Assembly (NCBI GenBank): GCA_013400155.1
Contig: VXBM01000573.1
Coordinates: forward strand, 54,302 to 118,301
Reading direction: 5' to 3'
Length of the DNA: 64,000 bases
Origin: Helopsaltes ochotensis
Taxonomy: Eukaryota; Chordata; Aves; Passeriformes; Locustellidae
Positions 11,701 through 27,000 of this stretch are shown one piece after another; position 1 is the first letter of the stretch, and each line of letters opens with the position of its first letter. Under the pieces are notes generated by a model. The model saw nothing but the letters and a program-made list of their open reading frames with translations, had not been told where the DNA came from and ran no database searches. The translations under genes were made by a program, and so were the position numbers.

Positions 11701-14700
11701 AATTCAATTTTACTCAGATTTTCCCAAACCTTATATACCATTTCAGGAAGGTTAATGATTTTACACTACAACAATCAGGTTAAACATCATACAGACAACT
11801 CATGCATTTTACAACACCTTGCTGGAAGAGGTTGATTGAGTTTTCCTTCTTCCTGTAACCAGGACTAATCCCATCTTCTGTAATCTTACAGTTCTGTTTG
11901 TTTCTGCCATGGCATCTTAGTTATCAACCCAGATATTCTAACCAGGTCTGTCTTACTCTCTGTCCCACAATATACAATGAAGCCATAGAGAGATTCTTGT
12001 ACCTGTATTCCCAGCAGTTTCTGCTTTAGAAAGCATTTCCTCAATGCTGCACTTACAGTGAGAAAAATACATACATTATCCAATTCAGTGTAATTATCTG
12101 GGTTATGTCTTGATTTTGTAGCCATTTATATTTGTGAAATGTTACTAACATGGCAGCTTTGTTTGTGTATTCTCTTTGTAGCTGTGTCTGTAAGACCACT
12201 GTAAAGGCCACATGCCTGGAAATACAAGACTTGAGTCTAAAGATCAAAGAGTTGTTGAATGACACTTACAAAGAGGGACTATTTTCCCTGTATGTGAAAC
12301 CTGAAGACATGGCAGTGAAGTCAATAGGTAAAACTTCACTGAAACCTCACTGGAAATCACATACCTTGCAATTCTGTCTATAAGTGTTTTTTATCAAATT
12401 TATATTCTGTGGAGAGGTTAGGCTAGAAAACATCCTTACAAGTAACCAGACTGACCTAATGTCACAATCACAGAGGTAGAACACCATGCAATGATAGCGA
12501 TATCAAAAACTTGTGTTCTAGATGAGCAGAGACAAGTTCAGACATGAATCCTGGAGCCCAGAGAGGTCTGAGCACCTTTGCAATGAAGGCAGAGTAAAGC
12601 TGGTGCAGCTACAAATCCAGGAGCTCCTTGTCGTGGTGACTACCCAGGGAGACTGAAACCAACCAAACAAACCAAATCTACATGCCAGCATTTTCTTAGC
12701 ACCTGTGCATTGGATCCATCCTCAGATGGCAAATAAGTATTTTGTTGGTTTGGTCACCATCTCTGCTCTTCCTTATAAAACAGGAGTAAGCCAGAGATAA
12801 GAGCTAACAGACTATACCTGAGATTCAAAACCACATTTTATAGCAATAACTTAGAAAATATCAGTTGCAGATAATAAAAACAACAAGCCTGGAAGAAAGA
12901 CATTGATACGTTAATAAGGGGCAATGTGAAGCACTTTCTGATAAATTAAAGAAGCCTGAAGGGTGTGCTGTCATTGAATATGGTTTATGATGCTGGAAAC
13001 TCTGTACCTGATCGTGTCTAATAGAAGAGAAAAAAATGTAGAAAAAGAGATTAAATATTTAAACAAAATATTTTTGTACAGACAGTAAACCTGTAAAAAT
13101 GCTCCTGTCCAATCTGCAAATTAGAACTCATTCCCATTGGGAAACCAGGTCCACAGGACATCTGGGTCCCTTGGTGTCAGGAGGGGGCAAGGGGCTGGGA
13201 TGACTTCTTTTTGACTATTGAGTCTTTGTAAAGAGCTTTTATTTATTTCCTCCTCAGCACTAGTGGGTTATCCAGAAAGCTCTTCCTTCACGAGGTACAA
13301 GGGGAATTATTCCTGTCCTGTAAGAAGTCCAGCCTCCAAGATGGAGGTCAGGTGCAGGAAAAACCCTCTGCAGTCTGCTCAGAGGATCTGGTGAGTGACG
13401 AGACATCTTGTATTGATTCTTCCATGGAAGACAGGAGGGAGCAGCAGGTTTTATAATAGCAAATCAGATGGCAGTCTGCCACAGCACACAGCAGTGCCAT
13501 GCCAAGGAAGATGCAAAGAAATCCAGGGCTGGTCCTGCACAGTCTGCAGGAGAAGGGTGTGGCATCATTCCTATCACTTGTGGGGAGAACCTGCTGGCAC
13601 TGCAGGGACCTGACTTTCTGCTTGGGCAGGAAGGGGAAAAATTGCCATGTACCATTTTGTGCCTTCTCTTAAAGGCTTCTGCCCTCCAACACCTCAAGGT
13701 GTGTTTCATATTGTTCTGGCATTTGGGCTCTGCCCCCACTCTGTTGAGTGAGTGCTAAGTCAGATCTGGCTTTAAAAAGGCCATTTTAAGTTGGGTTAAT
13801 AAATTTCAGTCTTAGCTATCTGAGTGGGAAATATGACGAACATCATGATTATATATTTTTTCTTGTAACAATGTGCATTTTTTTCATTTTTCAGTGATAT
13901 TAGTATTGAACTTGAGCAAGGTTTTTGGAAGAAACCAAACATGATTAAATGCAAATTACTGGAAAAACTTCCAAATAATATTCTAGACCTCCAAGATATC
14001 AAGTTAACAGAAGGTATGGCATCAGGTACTTCAGTGATTTTTACAGTGAATCACAGTAGAAATAGTTGTAATTAAATAATGTTCAAGTTGCACATCTGCA
14101 GAAGTGATAAGGTTGTTTTAGTGCATCCTGAACATCTGATCATCTTAAAGGTTTTTTATTGTTGATGGATTTTGCATATACTTCCAAATTCTATATCAAA
14201 TAATCCATTCTCAAAGCCAACACTTAGATTTATAGCTAGGTAAGTAACCAGTGAATAATTAGGGTTTTGCCTGTCTATACACTCTCTTACCACATCAAAG
14301 CAGTTCACAGTATCTCATGGAAAGAAGCACAAATTCGTGTCTGAAGTTGAAAAGTTGGTGCTACAAATTCTTGTAAACTGTGAGATTACCTCTGCCACCT
14401 GTTTATACTTTTCCTCATCCTCAGCAGTGCATCAAATTATAGGTCATGGAAAGATATGACCTGGGAGTCTGTCTGACTCCCAGGGTGTAAAATCTTCTTC
14501 TATAAAAAATTTACAGAAGGATGATCAGATGATGAATTGCAAACACAAAATATACCATTCAGAATTTGCTTTTGCTGCTGTATCAGGTAAGCAGCATTAG
14601 GGAGAGGGGCAGATTTTGTGTAATTTGAACTCACTAATTCTTGTAAACAACCAAAGTTATTTTCAGATAGTATTTATGAATCCAAAACCAGGTGACAGTA

Positions 14701-17700
14701 TTCTTTTGAAAAGTACATTGTTTTCTTCCTTTAAATAAAATCTGAGATATGCAGATTTACTTTAAAGTTTTTGCCAGTTTCATTGACATGTCAAGGCCTT
14801 ATTGACTTATTGTTAGGACATACGTTTGTAATAGATCAGGAGCATTAGAGAGAGACAGGTAGCTGTGTGGATAGATGGATAACTGCCACATAAATCATCT
14901 GCACTTCCTTTTTTTTTCAGAGAACGCACAAGAAGTTGTACAGCATATTTTATACCTCTTGCCTGATGCAACACTGAGTGTGAAAGAAGTAGAAATCATT
15001 GCAAGTAAAATTTCTGATATTGTTGAACTTGCAGATGTGAGTGTCACACTTGCAGAGACTGTATTGTCTATACTGGACTATATTCTGCTGCAAGAAATAG
15101 AAGATGAGAACTTTAGAAAAACAACCAATAGGTAAGTAAGATAACTTGCCCAGAAGAGATTTTATAAGCTGAAATGGCACCATGGTATAATTTATTCAGT
15201 CTATTAAAATATCATCACCAGAGCTAGCAATTTCTATACTTTGATCTTAAACATAATTTGAGGTTTTACCAGCAGAAATTGGTTATTGTGTGGTCTAAGG
15301 TGCTTTTAGCAGACCCAGTTCTGCAGAAGTCTCCATTCCAGTGTTGTCCTGTGGGCATCCAAACTGGAAGCAGCCCAGGGACTGCCCAGATGCCATCACT
15401 TCTCGCAAGGATCTTTGTGGCTGTGGGCAGGTTAGCCTGGAGACACAACTCTCTTTTGCCCTCTACCCTTGCTTATAGAGACTTCTTGAACGCAGCTATT
15501 TAATGTTAGTCTTCAAAATCTGTCTTTTGGATCCTGCATCCATGATGTGATTCTCACACATGTTAAAATTGAGGTTCTTAGCTCTACAAACACCTCTCTT
15601 CTTAGGTCTTAAAGGGAACTTGGCTGCCTGATTTTGAATGTCTGAGCAGAGCCCTGTCCAACTGCTCTGTCCAGCTGGCCTTGACAGGGGCAAATGCAAG
15701 GACACAGAGTTTACCCATTTGGAGCTTTGCTGGACAAGCCCCTGAGCAGCAACTCTGCCTTCAGAGCATATCCTTGTCTGAGATGGTGAGGAGTTGGAGG
15801 ATGGACTTCCAGAGGTTTCTACCAGACTAAATTGTTCTGGCTCCAATATTTCATTTCCTGGTACAATTAGATGATTGAAAATAATGAAATTAGCAGATTT
15901 TACAAGTTACTGCCTTACAGATGAAGTGCAGTTTTTGACTGGGTGTGGATTTTGATGCAGGTCTTCTCAGAACCTCCTTCTGTGGTCCCTGCAGGAGGTT
16001 ATCTTCCACCTGCCAGAGGCCACTGAACCATGCCAACTCAACTGCTTGCCGTCACCTGTGCATGTACAGACAAAGTGCCATCTACCCCAAAATGGACCCA
16101 TTCTGCTCTAGTGTTTGCCCCTTGTGATCATAAATCAGAGCAAAGGCTTTTGGTCTCTTGGGTGTGTGTTATGAAATCAGCAGAATATTTCAAGGGTTCT
16201 ATTTTTTCTTTCTTTGTGTTGCTCTTGTGAAGTATCCTGAAGATGACTGAGGAGATGGGCTATAAAGTTACCTACACAGAGAGAAATATGTCAGTCATAA
16301 CCACATCCTTGGCCCTCTTGGTGCTACGTCCAGATCCCAGCCTGTTTGGAGGACTGGCCTTTGGCATTACCTCCTATAACAGAGGTGTGGATCTCAAGGT
16401 GAGAGCAAAGTATCACCTCAGGGACCCCTGACTAAACCAGACAATCCTCCTGCTCTTTTGTCTCATTTTGAATGTGACCTGAGGATGACACCTCTGAGCG
16501 CCTCATCTCTCTCTCCTGCAGATCAGTGTACAAGAAAACCCTTTCAAAAAGGCTTTGGCCTCGGTGTTTTTGCCAAAATCCCTGAAGAACTTCCTAAGGA
16601 TTGAGTACTCTGACCCAGACAACCGTTCAAAGATCCAGTTCAAGTTTTTTGGCACTACTTCACTTTTTCTGGTAACTATGACTCCCACAAACCCTAACAC
16701 AGCAGGAATGGGCTCAGCTGTTCTCAGTGCCTACCAAAGAAATTCCAACAGCACCATGTGTTGCAGGCACATTAGTATCAGACTGATGGACAGGTGTGCA
16801 GGCAAAATGTACTCAGGCAGCAAAATATTCTCTGAGGCAAGGATGCTCTGAGAGGTGCCTGTATACCTTAGACTTTTTTTCATTTCTGTAGCTGATGTTA
16901 TTGTAGTCCTTCTGTTCTGCAGGAAAAGAACGTACCCTAACCTTCTCTGATAGTAAAGATGATGCATAGCATATGCCAAACATCACAAAAATAAATTCAA
17001 GACTTATGTCTCCATAAAAATAATGTAGCAGCATGAGGTGTAGGATTTATGACTATTCTAGTACTTACTGTGTTTTCTTAAGGACAGGTGGGTACAATTT
17101 AGAAATGGAGACATTTCTTTGAAGTGCTGGCTCGTACAGCGTGCTAAACAATACTTTGCACAACAAAGGAGCATTCACAGTTGTGTCTCCTGTCTAATGA
17201 GCTTAATGATGTACAACCAAATGTTTAAATGTGCTGAAACAATTAGACTGCTTTCTCAATCCAGCTGATGCATCTGAAACTCAGTTCTGCTTCAGCTGAT
17301 GTGGAGACTGTTTCAGAGCTGCAGCTAACTATGTTTTTTTAATGACATAGCAAACAGCTAAATTGTATCTGTCATCCTATGAAATTTAGCTGATCACCAT
17401 TTCCAAGGAATACAGTTTAAAAAAATGAGAGCAGGGCAGAGCTTGGATTCATTTTCCATGTGTGTGTTTTCCCCTGCAGGATGACAGTTTAACGATGGAG
17501 AGGTTGAACACTTACGTTGTGAGTGCTAGCATTGAAAATGCATCAATTCAGAACCTTAACGAGCCTGTGATTGTCACTCTCCACCACATAGTCCAGAACA
17601 AGGTAGGATGTGTTCATTTCATTAAGGATGGGGTGAGGCAAAGTTGACTTCACTTTCCCTTTCAATAAACTGGAAACAGGACAAATACACTTAAAACACT

Positions 17701-19920
17701 TTGCTGTTTGACTTTTCCATGATACATGGACCCAAACATTGACTGACTCCACAGATCTCAGTGTTTACAAATTCCTGCAGGTCACTAAAGCTTATGTCTC
17801 CACTCTAAATCTATGCTTAGCTACAAGGGACATTGTTATTGTTTCCTTGTTGTGATCTAGACAAATTTTTAAGGGAATAGTTTATTTTCCAGAAAATAGT
17901 GGGGTTTGCATTGGACTGAAATTATTTATCTTGATCTGAATTTGGAAAATAGATTAAGTCACCAAAAGGGAGGAACTTAAAAAACCCCAGAACCTTGCAA
18001 AGATGTTTTCAAAATCAAGTTGCTTTGCCTCAGGATGGTGTTTCAAAAAGTTAAAGTCTATTTTATTTTTAAATGAGCATGGGTCAAACTTGTTGATTGA
18101 ATTTCTCCTAGCATTTTTGTGCTGCCAATGTTTAAGGTCCAGCCTCCACATGAGTATATTGCAAACCCAAGGCAGAAGAAAATTATTCAATAAGATGAAT
18201 TTGGTTAAAGTTCGAGTTAATGGGACTTGTAATTGCTGTTCCCATGGCAAAATGCTCTTTCCATTCAGCAAATATATACCCAGAAATTTTACCTAGATAT
18301 CCCCTCTCTTCTGTCATTTTTACTCCACCAGGCCATCTGGCACCTTTCAGATTTTTTTCCTTGACCTTTTAAAATTATCTTAATTAAATATTTTATGAGT
18401 TATCATCCAAACTTATATCTTTGGCTCTGTGCCTAATTATATTTGACAGCCTACAAATCACACATCTTAACAGCTTATCTGTTAAGCTGGCTTCCTGTAA
18501 ACTCTGTGCATTATTAAACTTTATTAATGATATAATAATAATCAAAGTAAATGAATCTGTGCCTTGGAAAAGCTTGCTGCAGCATTATGAGTAATAAACT
18601 AGAATGTCTCCAAGATAAATCATTTCATTGAATATCCATTTACATCTGTTCAGCTCTCACTTGTCTTCCCTGCCTGGTTTCAGAGAGAGGAATCACTGAA
18701 ATTCCGAAGTAAAGGTTTCTTGTAAGGTTTTTTAAAAATGTATAAAATCTCAGGTTTTTATTCCAGGTCTTGGTCATAACTTTTGAATTCCACCAGTAAT
18801 TTGGTGTGACATCCCAGGCACCACACGAACCCAATGAGATTAGACACAGGAATTGGTCTAAGGTGAACGATTTGTCAGAATTTCTGCTGTCCTTAAAAAT
18901 ACAATAATTTGTCCTTCAAATACAAGGTATTGAAAGACACAGGTAAAACAGGGAAAATCACTGACTTGCAGGATTTCCCTTGGTAAAGAGGAAGGCACAA
19001 AGTGGGACTCCTAGTTTAGAGCCATGGGTGAGATGGCCAGTATCCTGGCTGGCTCCCCAAACCCAAGTGTCCAGCTGCCCCTGACCTCGTGGCATCTCCT
19101 CTCACCCACAGACCCCCTGCAGCGCCGCACACATAACTACACGAGTGGGCTTTGCTGCCAAGCACTGCAGAGGAAATCAAATCCAAGTAACTTGGTTATA
19201 CACCCCCATTAGAGGTGAGATACACCATCTGCAAATGCAGATGTCCTGAATAAATGTCACAGCCTCCTTTATTCTGTTTCCAGGGCAATGCAGCAGTGCA
19301 CTGCGTCTTTTGGGACTTTGGAAAAAACAGTGAGTGTTACTTGCTGAGGTAGCTCTGTCCCCAGCATCGCAGAAGCTTTGGCTTCTTGACATTGCACCTT
19401 GAAACTTGAGTTTGTGCTGCTGCTTTGTGTTGATGTCAACACCTCAGTACTCAGTGTTATCCCCAGGGATATGGGTATGGCATTGTGCAGTGCTGCATCC
19501 TCAAGAATAAGAAGACTTCACCTAAGAAAAAGGCAGAAATGCAATGAAATGTCAGATGAATTCTTGCTGTGACTTCAAGGAATACAGTAAGGGCTTTGCT
19601 GGGGTCAGGTCTTTAAAATGGGTCAGTCACCAGAGAGAGAGAGAGGACTGTGAATTGGTTTGACTTAGAGCATATGGGAGAAGTTTCCTCTGCAATTACT
19701 AGGAGCAGAAATTATTTGTTTCTTTTTATTCAGAAGCTTAGCTTCTGAATATGTGATGCACACCATATAAATAGAGTCATAATTTTCAGTCTTACCGGGG
19801 AAGATCTGGCTGTTTCAGTGCTGCACTCTGCCTAAACAAACCCTCTGCCCTGTGTGTGTTTCTTTTCTTCTGTTTCCACATCCTCCGGCACAATCTAGCC
19901 CGGCACTAGGTTCTTTATCT

Positions 19921-20012
<92 letters not shown>

Positions 20013-20960
20013 TCNNNNNNNNNNNNNNNNNNNNNNNNNNNNNNNNNNNNNNNNNNNNNNNNNNNNNNNNNNNNNNNNNNNNNNNNNNNNNNNNNNNNNN
20101 NNNNNNNNNNNNNNNNNNNNNNNNNNNNNNNNNNNNNNNNNNNNNNNNNNNNNNNNNNNNNNNNNNNNNNNNNNNNNNNNNNNNNNNNNNNNNNNNNNNN
20201 NNNNNNNNNNNNNNNNNNNNNNNNNNNNNNNNNNNNNNNNNNNNNNNNNNNNNNNNNNNNNNNNNNNNNNNNNNNNNNNNNNNNNNNNNNNNNNNNNNNN
20301 NNNNNNNNNNNNNNNNNNNNNNNNNNNNNNNNNNNNNNNNNNNNNNNNNNNNNNNNNNNNNNNNNNNNNNNNNNNNNNNNNNNNNNNNNNNNNNNNNNNN
20401 NNNNNNNNNNNNNNNNNNNNNNNNNNNNNNNNNNNNNNNNNNNNNNNNNNNNNNNNNNNNNNNNNNNNNNNNNNNNNNNNNNNNNNNNNNNNNNNNNNNN
20501 NNNNNNNNNNNNNNNNNNNNNNNNNNNNNNNNNNNNNNNNNNNNNNNNNNNNNNNNNNNNNNNNNNNNNNNNNNNNNNNNNNNNNNNNNNNNNNNNNNNN
20601 NNNNNNNNNNNNNNNNNNNNNNNNNNNNNNNNNNNNNNNNNNNNNNNNNNNNNNNNNNNNNNNNNNNNNNNNNNNNNNNNNNNNNNNNNNNNNNNNNNNN
20701 NNNNNNNNNNNNNNNNNNNNNNNNNNNNNNNNNNNNNNNNNNNNNNNNNNNNNNNNNNNNNNNNNNNNNNNNNNNNNNNNNNNNNNNNNNNNNNNNNNNN
20801 NNNNNNNNNNNNNNNNNNNNNNNNNNNNNNNNNNNNNNNNNNNNNNNNNNNNNNNNNNNNNNNNNNNNNNNNNNNNNNNNNNNNNNNNNNNNNNNNNNNN
20901 NNNNNNNNNNNNNNNNNNNNNNNNNNNNNNNNNNNNNNNNNNNNNNNNNNNNNNNNNNTT

Positions 20961-21031
<71 letters not shown>

Positions 21032-24000
21032 GTGTGCAGATATGTAAATGACTTTAAATATTTCTTCATTCCACCAAAAGCCTTCATCCAAATTTTGAGG
21101 TTCTCAAGCAACTACAGAAGATGTGTTTCAGTGTGAAATCTCACTTGTGTGCTGCTAAATGACCTTGCAATCTGTACTAACTTGAGCTCATCTTCATACA
21201 CCCGGTGTGCTGGTGAGCTATAAATGATGGAGGATGACTAACTCTGCTTAAAAATCCTTTTTCTCTTTTACACAGATGGACTGGGTGGTTGGAATACATC
21301 AGGGTGTGAAATGGAATATACAGATATGAATTATACAATCTGTTTTTGTAACCATCTTACCCATTTTGGAGTCCTACTGGTGAGTACTCCATGAATCATC
21401 TCACAGAAAGTCCCGTGGCACTAAACAAAGTCATCACTAGTTTTGGAGAAGAGATGGGAGATTCATATCTATAGAACTCCTAAATATCTGCAGTGTTGCC
21501 AAAATCACCAATTGCAAAAAACCCGGTTATAATAATTTAATGGTGTAAAGTCCTTTAAATGTCACTTGCTTCAAGGCAATTTTGTTTTACAGATGTAGTT
21601 TGTACTTTGCAGTGTAACTTTATCAACCTTAATGTGTTATTTACTGTGTTGAAAGTACTGTTTTAAATTTATTAACTGCCATCAACAACTAATGACATTA
21701 AATCTTTTTGAAAGTTTTATCTATGCTCCATCAGAAAGTGAAGTTTCGTATAAATATGGGAGATGTCATTATCTATCACCTCTCATTTCTCTGTAATACA
21801 GAGAAAACTGCCTCTAACAGCAAAATGTCAAAAAGCTGGGGTGACTGCCTGAAAATGGGGTTCAACAAAGGCAAAGAGACAGGCAGGTTCTAAGCAAACC
21901 AAGTAGATTAAATTGTCTATTCCCAGTAGGACACAGCCCACAGGATGGGGTGAGGCCCCACCTTTGCCTTGGATGCTTCCCCTAAAGGTCAGCAGGACCC
22001 TACTCCAGAGACAAAAGCCCTCCTGGGAGTAAAATTGTGGGTTTACAGAAAGGAATTGAGATGGTTCCGATTTCAGACAATTACTCAAGTTTTCTTTCAA
22101 GCAGGAAGAATTCAGTCTGATTATCAGATCGCACCTCTCACTGTTGCTTTGGTAATCAGCACAGCTACAGGTCTTCAACAGCATGGGACATCAGAGGTGT
22201 AGGTTACTACTCTGAGGTTCAAAATTTCATGAAATAGAAGAGAATCTGGGTCAGGGAACAACAGAATCCTCTCAATGTTCCTCCTGACAGCAGCTGTGGA
22301 GAAGCAGGGTCCAGCCTCCTGTCTGCTTTTGCAGTGGTGCTTTCTGGACAGTGAGGATCTACCACACTCCAAGACAATTAGCAGCTTTGTGCAGTTTCCA
22401 AGCACAGCACCTGCCACTGAAACAAAGTAGTTTCCTTTATAAAGTGAGCTCTTGGTAAAATAATTTTGGTAAGATCCTGAAGTCCATGTTCAATTTGTGG
22501 TTTCTAAAGAACAGTTTTCTACCTTCACATCTTGTTGCTGGATACTTTAAATACTGCTGGTTAATTTACCATTTACAAGTTTGGATATTCTGTGGGACTA
22601 TACAATAAGAAACACATAAATATATTAATCTCCAAAAGTAGCACTAAGTAGAACAGTAATTTCACAATGTGAAAGTGTGGAAAGGAATTTTCTTAATTTG
22701 TCTTAGCAAACAACTGTGTTTCTTTATCTTGTAACACAGGACTTGGCCCGGACAGAAATAGATGTCACACATGATCATATATTAACTCTGATAAGCTATG
22801 CAGGATGTGGTGCTTCTTCCCTCTTTTTGGGAATAACGCTCATGACATATCTAACCCTTGAGTAAGTCTGATCCTTTTTCTTACACTGATTTTAATATTT
22901 TGGCAATAAGGAATTTGCAGTAATTATCAGAATGTTTGCTAATATTTGATGCTGTGATGGATAAGAGGGAAGACTGAGAGCTGACAGTATAAATATTGCT
23001 TTTTTTGATGTCTGACTGTTCCAAAATTAGAGCGATTTGAATGCTCATGCTTCAATAAACGCACCTGTCTGAACTATTCATTGATTTTTATGTTCCTAAA
23101 TTTCACAAAATCATTGAATGCTTTGGATTGGATGGGATTACTAAAAGGTCCTTACTAAAAGGTGCAACAGCATGCCATTGGCAGGGACACTTTCCACTAA
23201 ACCACATTGGTCCAATCCCCATCCAACCTGGCCTTGAATGCTTCCATGGATGGGGCAGCCACAGCTCCTCTGGGCACCCTATGCCAGGGCCTCACCACTG
23301 TCACAGTAAAATGTCTGTAAAGAGTAAAAACTTCTGTCATTTCAAAAATTTACCCTGGACATGGGTGAGATATTAAATCAATAATCTGGAATATTCCTGT
23401 ATATAGGCTGTAAATGGGATGTCGCAGTGATAACCTTGTGGACTTTCCTCTTATTTTTAGGAAGGTGCGGAGAGACAACCCCTCAAAAATCCTGCTCAAC
23501 CTTTGTGCTGCACTGCTGATGCTAAACATTGTCTTCCTCACAAATTCTTGGCTGACCTCGTTTAACCAGCCAGGCCTCTGCATCACTGTGGCCATGCTCC
23601 TCCACTATTTCATTCTTGCAGCATTCACATGGATGTTTCTGGAGTCTGTTCACTTTTATTTGGCTCTTGTCAAAGTTTTCAATGTTTATATCCCAAAATA
23701 TATCTTAAAATGCTGCATCGCTGGCTGGGGTAAGTAGACTGATTTCCTCTCCACTTCTGTGCTCGTCAGCTTCTTTAATGATGGGGTATATTTACACAAG
23801 TAAGTGAAGACACTGAGGTAGCAGAAATGCGATGCACACCCTGCGCTACAAGGATGAGTCTCCTCCCCCAGGCTGTTCAGCTTAAATTTCTTCTGTCCCA
23901 GAAGACATTAGCAGAGAGTGCTTGTTGGTCCCTGCACAGTCATATGCAACTGAAAGTGGGTGTAAGGCGCTGCTTTCCTACCCGTTTTCTCTTTACAGGA

Positions 24001-27000
24001 TGATTTATCACGGTACCTCATATGAATGGTTGTGACTGTGGAGTAATGCTCCCCACAGCCTTCATCCCTGTGTGGGGACGCTCAGAGGTGATTCTAACTC
24101 CTTCTCTAGGCCTTGTGTCCATTTCTGGCATTCTCTTCCTGATTCCCATGCACAGAGTGCATTTGGCTTTCATTCATTGCTCTCCCAAGGGCTTCCCCTG
24201 ACAAGTATAAGAGACTTGTTTGGGAGAACAAGAGGCGCTGACCTACAGCAGAATTTGGGCTGTATTATTTGGGTCACCATTACATTCTGTTTTAAGGGTT
24301 TGGGTTTTTTTTTCCTCTTGAATAGTATGCAGCCTATTATCATCCCTATCCTCAGATCTGATATTCCACACTACTGTTCTCAGGGGCTGCGATCCTTGAT
24401 GGTGCTGTTGACAGTAGCTGTTCTCGATAGAAAAGCCAAAACTGAGAAAAGTCTGGAAAGTGTGTGGAAGGAAAGATTGATAAAGCACCACCTGGGAAAT
24501 ATCTGTCTCTATGAGATCTTAAAACAAAATGCTGTCGTCTGCTTATCCTTCAACACTCAGCTTTTGTAATAATCAGTTGGTTTTATTTTGCCAGACTGGA
24601 TCCCTTCTGGAGATGTGTGAAGACTCACAAACATTTTGCAAACACAGATATTTTTATGCCTACTCATTTGTAATTTGCATAAATAAGGAGATTGAACCTG
24701 CTATGCTAAACATTTGATTACACTTGTTTCAGAAGGAGCTTTGGGGGTAGAGTTTGATCCGAAGATGCACACGTCTGCTGTAATTACGTATCAGAGATTA
24801 TCTGACATCTTTCTATCTTCTCAATTTTTTCTTTTGAATCAAACTATTTATTTTTCTTTTGCTTTCCACATTAGGAATACCAGCTATTGTAATTACTCTT
24901 GTGCTCATTATAAATAAGGACTTTTATGGCAATGGGTCACTCTCTAAGAGCCACCCTTACAGCAATTTGTAAGTATAATATTTTAAGATTTTTGATGGTC
25001 ACCAGACTACCTGAAAAATACAAGGAATAACCAGATGTAACTCATTGTTATCTCCTCTGTCCCATCTTTACCCTCTTCTCTTAGTGGTTCTAGTTCATAG
25101 GAACATTTTGAATGCATGACTACTACATGGAGTAATTTTCACATCAGTGAGCTGGATTTGAGGACAGGGAGGATTTCTGCCAGTAAACTCCATTTTTGCT
25201 TTCTGTGAATTACTTTCTTTGCATTAACCCAGGCTAATGAGATATTCGTATGCGCTTCTGCATGTTCTGGGTTTCTGGTAAAATATAAAGGCACAATAAT
25301 TGCTCCAGTATTTTGCACATTTCCTTCTGGTGCTTTTTCTTTTTAAATGTCAATTCACATCACTGTCTCATCATAATTTCAATTAGTTTCATTTCAATTG
25401 TCTCAACCTCTTCTCTTTTCAGTGGAAAAACACTGCATTCTTTCATCCTTTTAAAAAATGCTTTTGTACAAAGAATGCTTCCATTTTTTCACCTGCTTCT
25501 TGTTTAGCACAATCACTCATTGGTGATGATTACCTGGAGTATTTGGATTTTCTCCTATCAGAGAGGCAACACACACCCATGACACCTCAGAGGGAAAATT
25601 GTTCCCCATCTTTAACAAAAAGATGTAAAGAAAAAAAAATAAGTAAAATTCAGTAAGCTATGTCTAAGGAAAAGCTAACCAGTGGTGTGCTATTATTTAG
25701 ACCCATAATTAAGTCATATTCAACTTGGTTTTCCTAAGGCAATGTGGTTTTGTGTTTATACATTATTAAGTTGTGAAACAATTGTGAGGTTTATCTGAAT
25801 TTGCCTGAAATATCCATGTCCTAAAGTTACTGAATTTCCATAACATCCATAAAAAAGGCAAGTGCAGGGATTCTATGAATGTTCTCACTGGAGGAAAATA
25901 ACGAGTGCTAGGGAATACCCCTAACTAGGTGTTGGAGAACCATACAGAATGCTTATTTTGGAAACCAGGCTTCCTGAGTTTCTTCCTCACAAAACTCCTA
26001 ATTGAATACACACCTCCCTTTCCTGCAGTTGTTGGATCCAGGACAACACAGTGTTCTACATCTCTGTCGTGGCCTATTTCGTCTTAATATTTTTGATGAA
26101 TACAGCCATGTTCGTCACTGTTCTCCTCCAAATCCACTCGGTGAAAAGAAGGACACAGAAAACAACCAGATTCTGGAAACAGGGTGTTCTCCAAGATATC
26201 AAAAGTGCTTTCAGCCTGATGTTTCTTTTGGGCTTAACTTGGGGCTTTGCCTTTTTTGCCTGGGGAGCAGTGAGAATATTTTTCCTGTATCTCTTCAGCA
26301 TTTTTAACACCTTACAAGGTAATTTCTGAATGGAGTAAGTGCTATGAACACAAGGGTTTAGGGATTTGAAATCAAAATAAATCTGTAATACCATGTCAGA
26401 CAAGCATGGGAGGAGAACTGATACAGCTTTTGTATTACAGGCTTTAGCTATCTTAAAATGAAATCTCTGTTATGGGATGACAGGGTTGTTTAGATAATAT
26501 TGCTGTGATACTAGACTATTAAAGACGTGAATTCATGCCTTGGAAACACAGGTCCCAATAAATGTGCCCTGTCAGGTGCTGGCATGATCTGGGCATAAAA
26601 ACAGCTGATAGAATCCACATCAGCTTGCAGATCATTCTTAAACCAAATCTACAGAAAACTCTTCCTATCACCCTTTCATATGCGCAAAGAAGTCAGTGCA
26701 AATCTGGGCCAACATAATTATAAAATCATAGCATAGCTTGGGTTGGAGGAGACCTTAAAGATCCTGATGCTAAGCCAGGGACACTTTGCCCACACAGAAC
26801 GCACTGGTATCAGTGGCATAACAAAAGTTTAGAAAAGGATTGGAGAACACACATGAAAACCCATGAATCTCTCCTCTTCAGGGTTCTTTATATTTGTGTT
26901 TCACTGCCTAATGAAGGATGAAGTAGTGAAGCAGTGCCGAGTACACTTGTGCTGTGGAAGATTTCATCTGAGTAGTTATTCTGGTAAGCACTGAAGGGAT

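Noticed and set aside
19852..21111. Open frames of ~400 codons through the TTTC array
   Set aside because: They are artefacts of the tetranucleotide repeat and the N gap.
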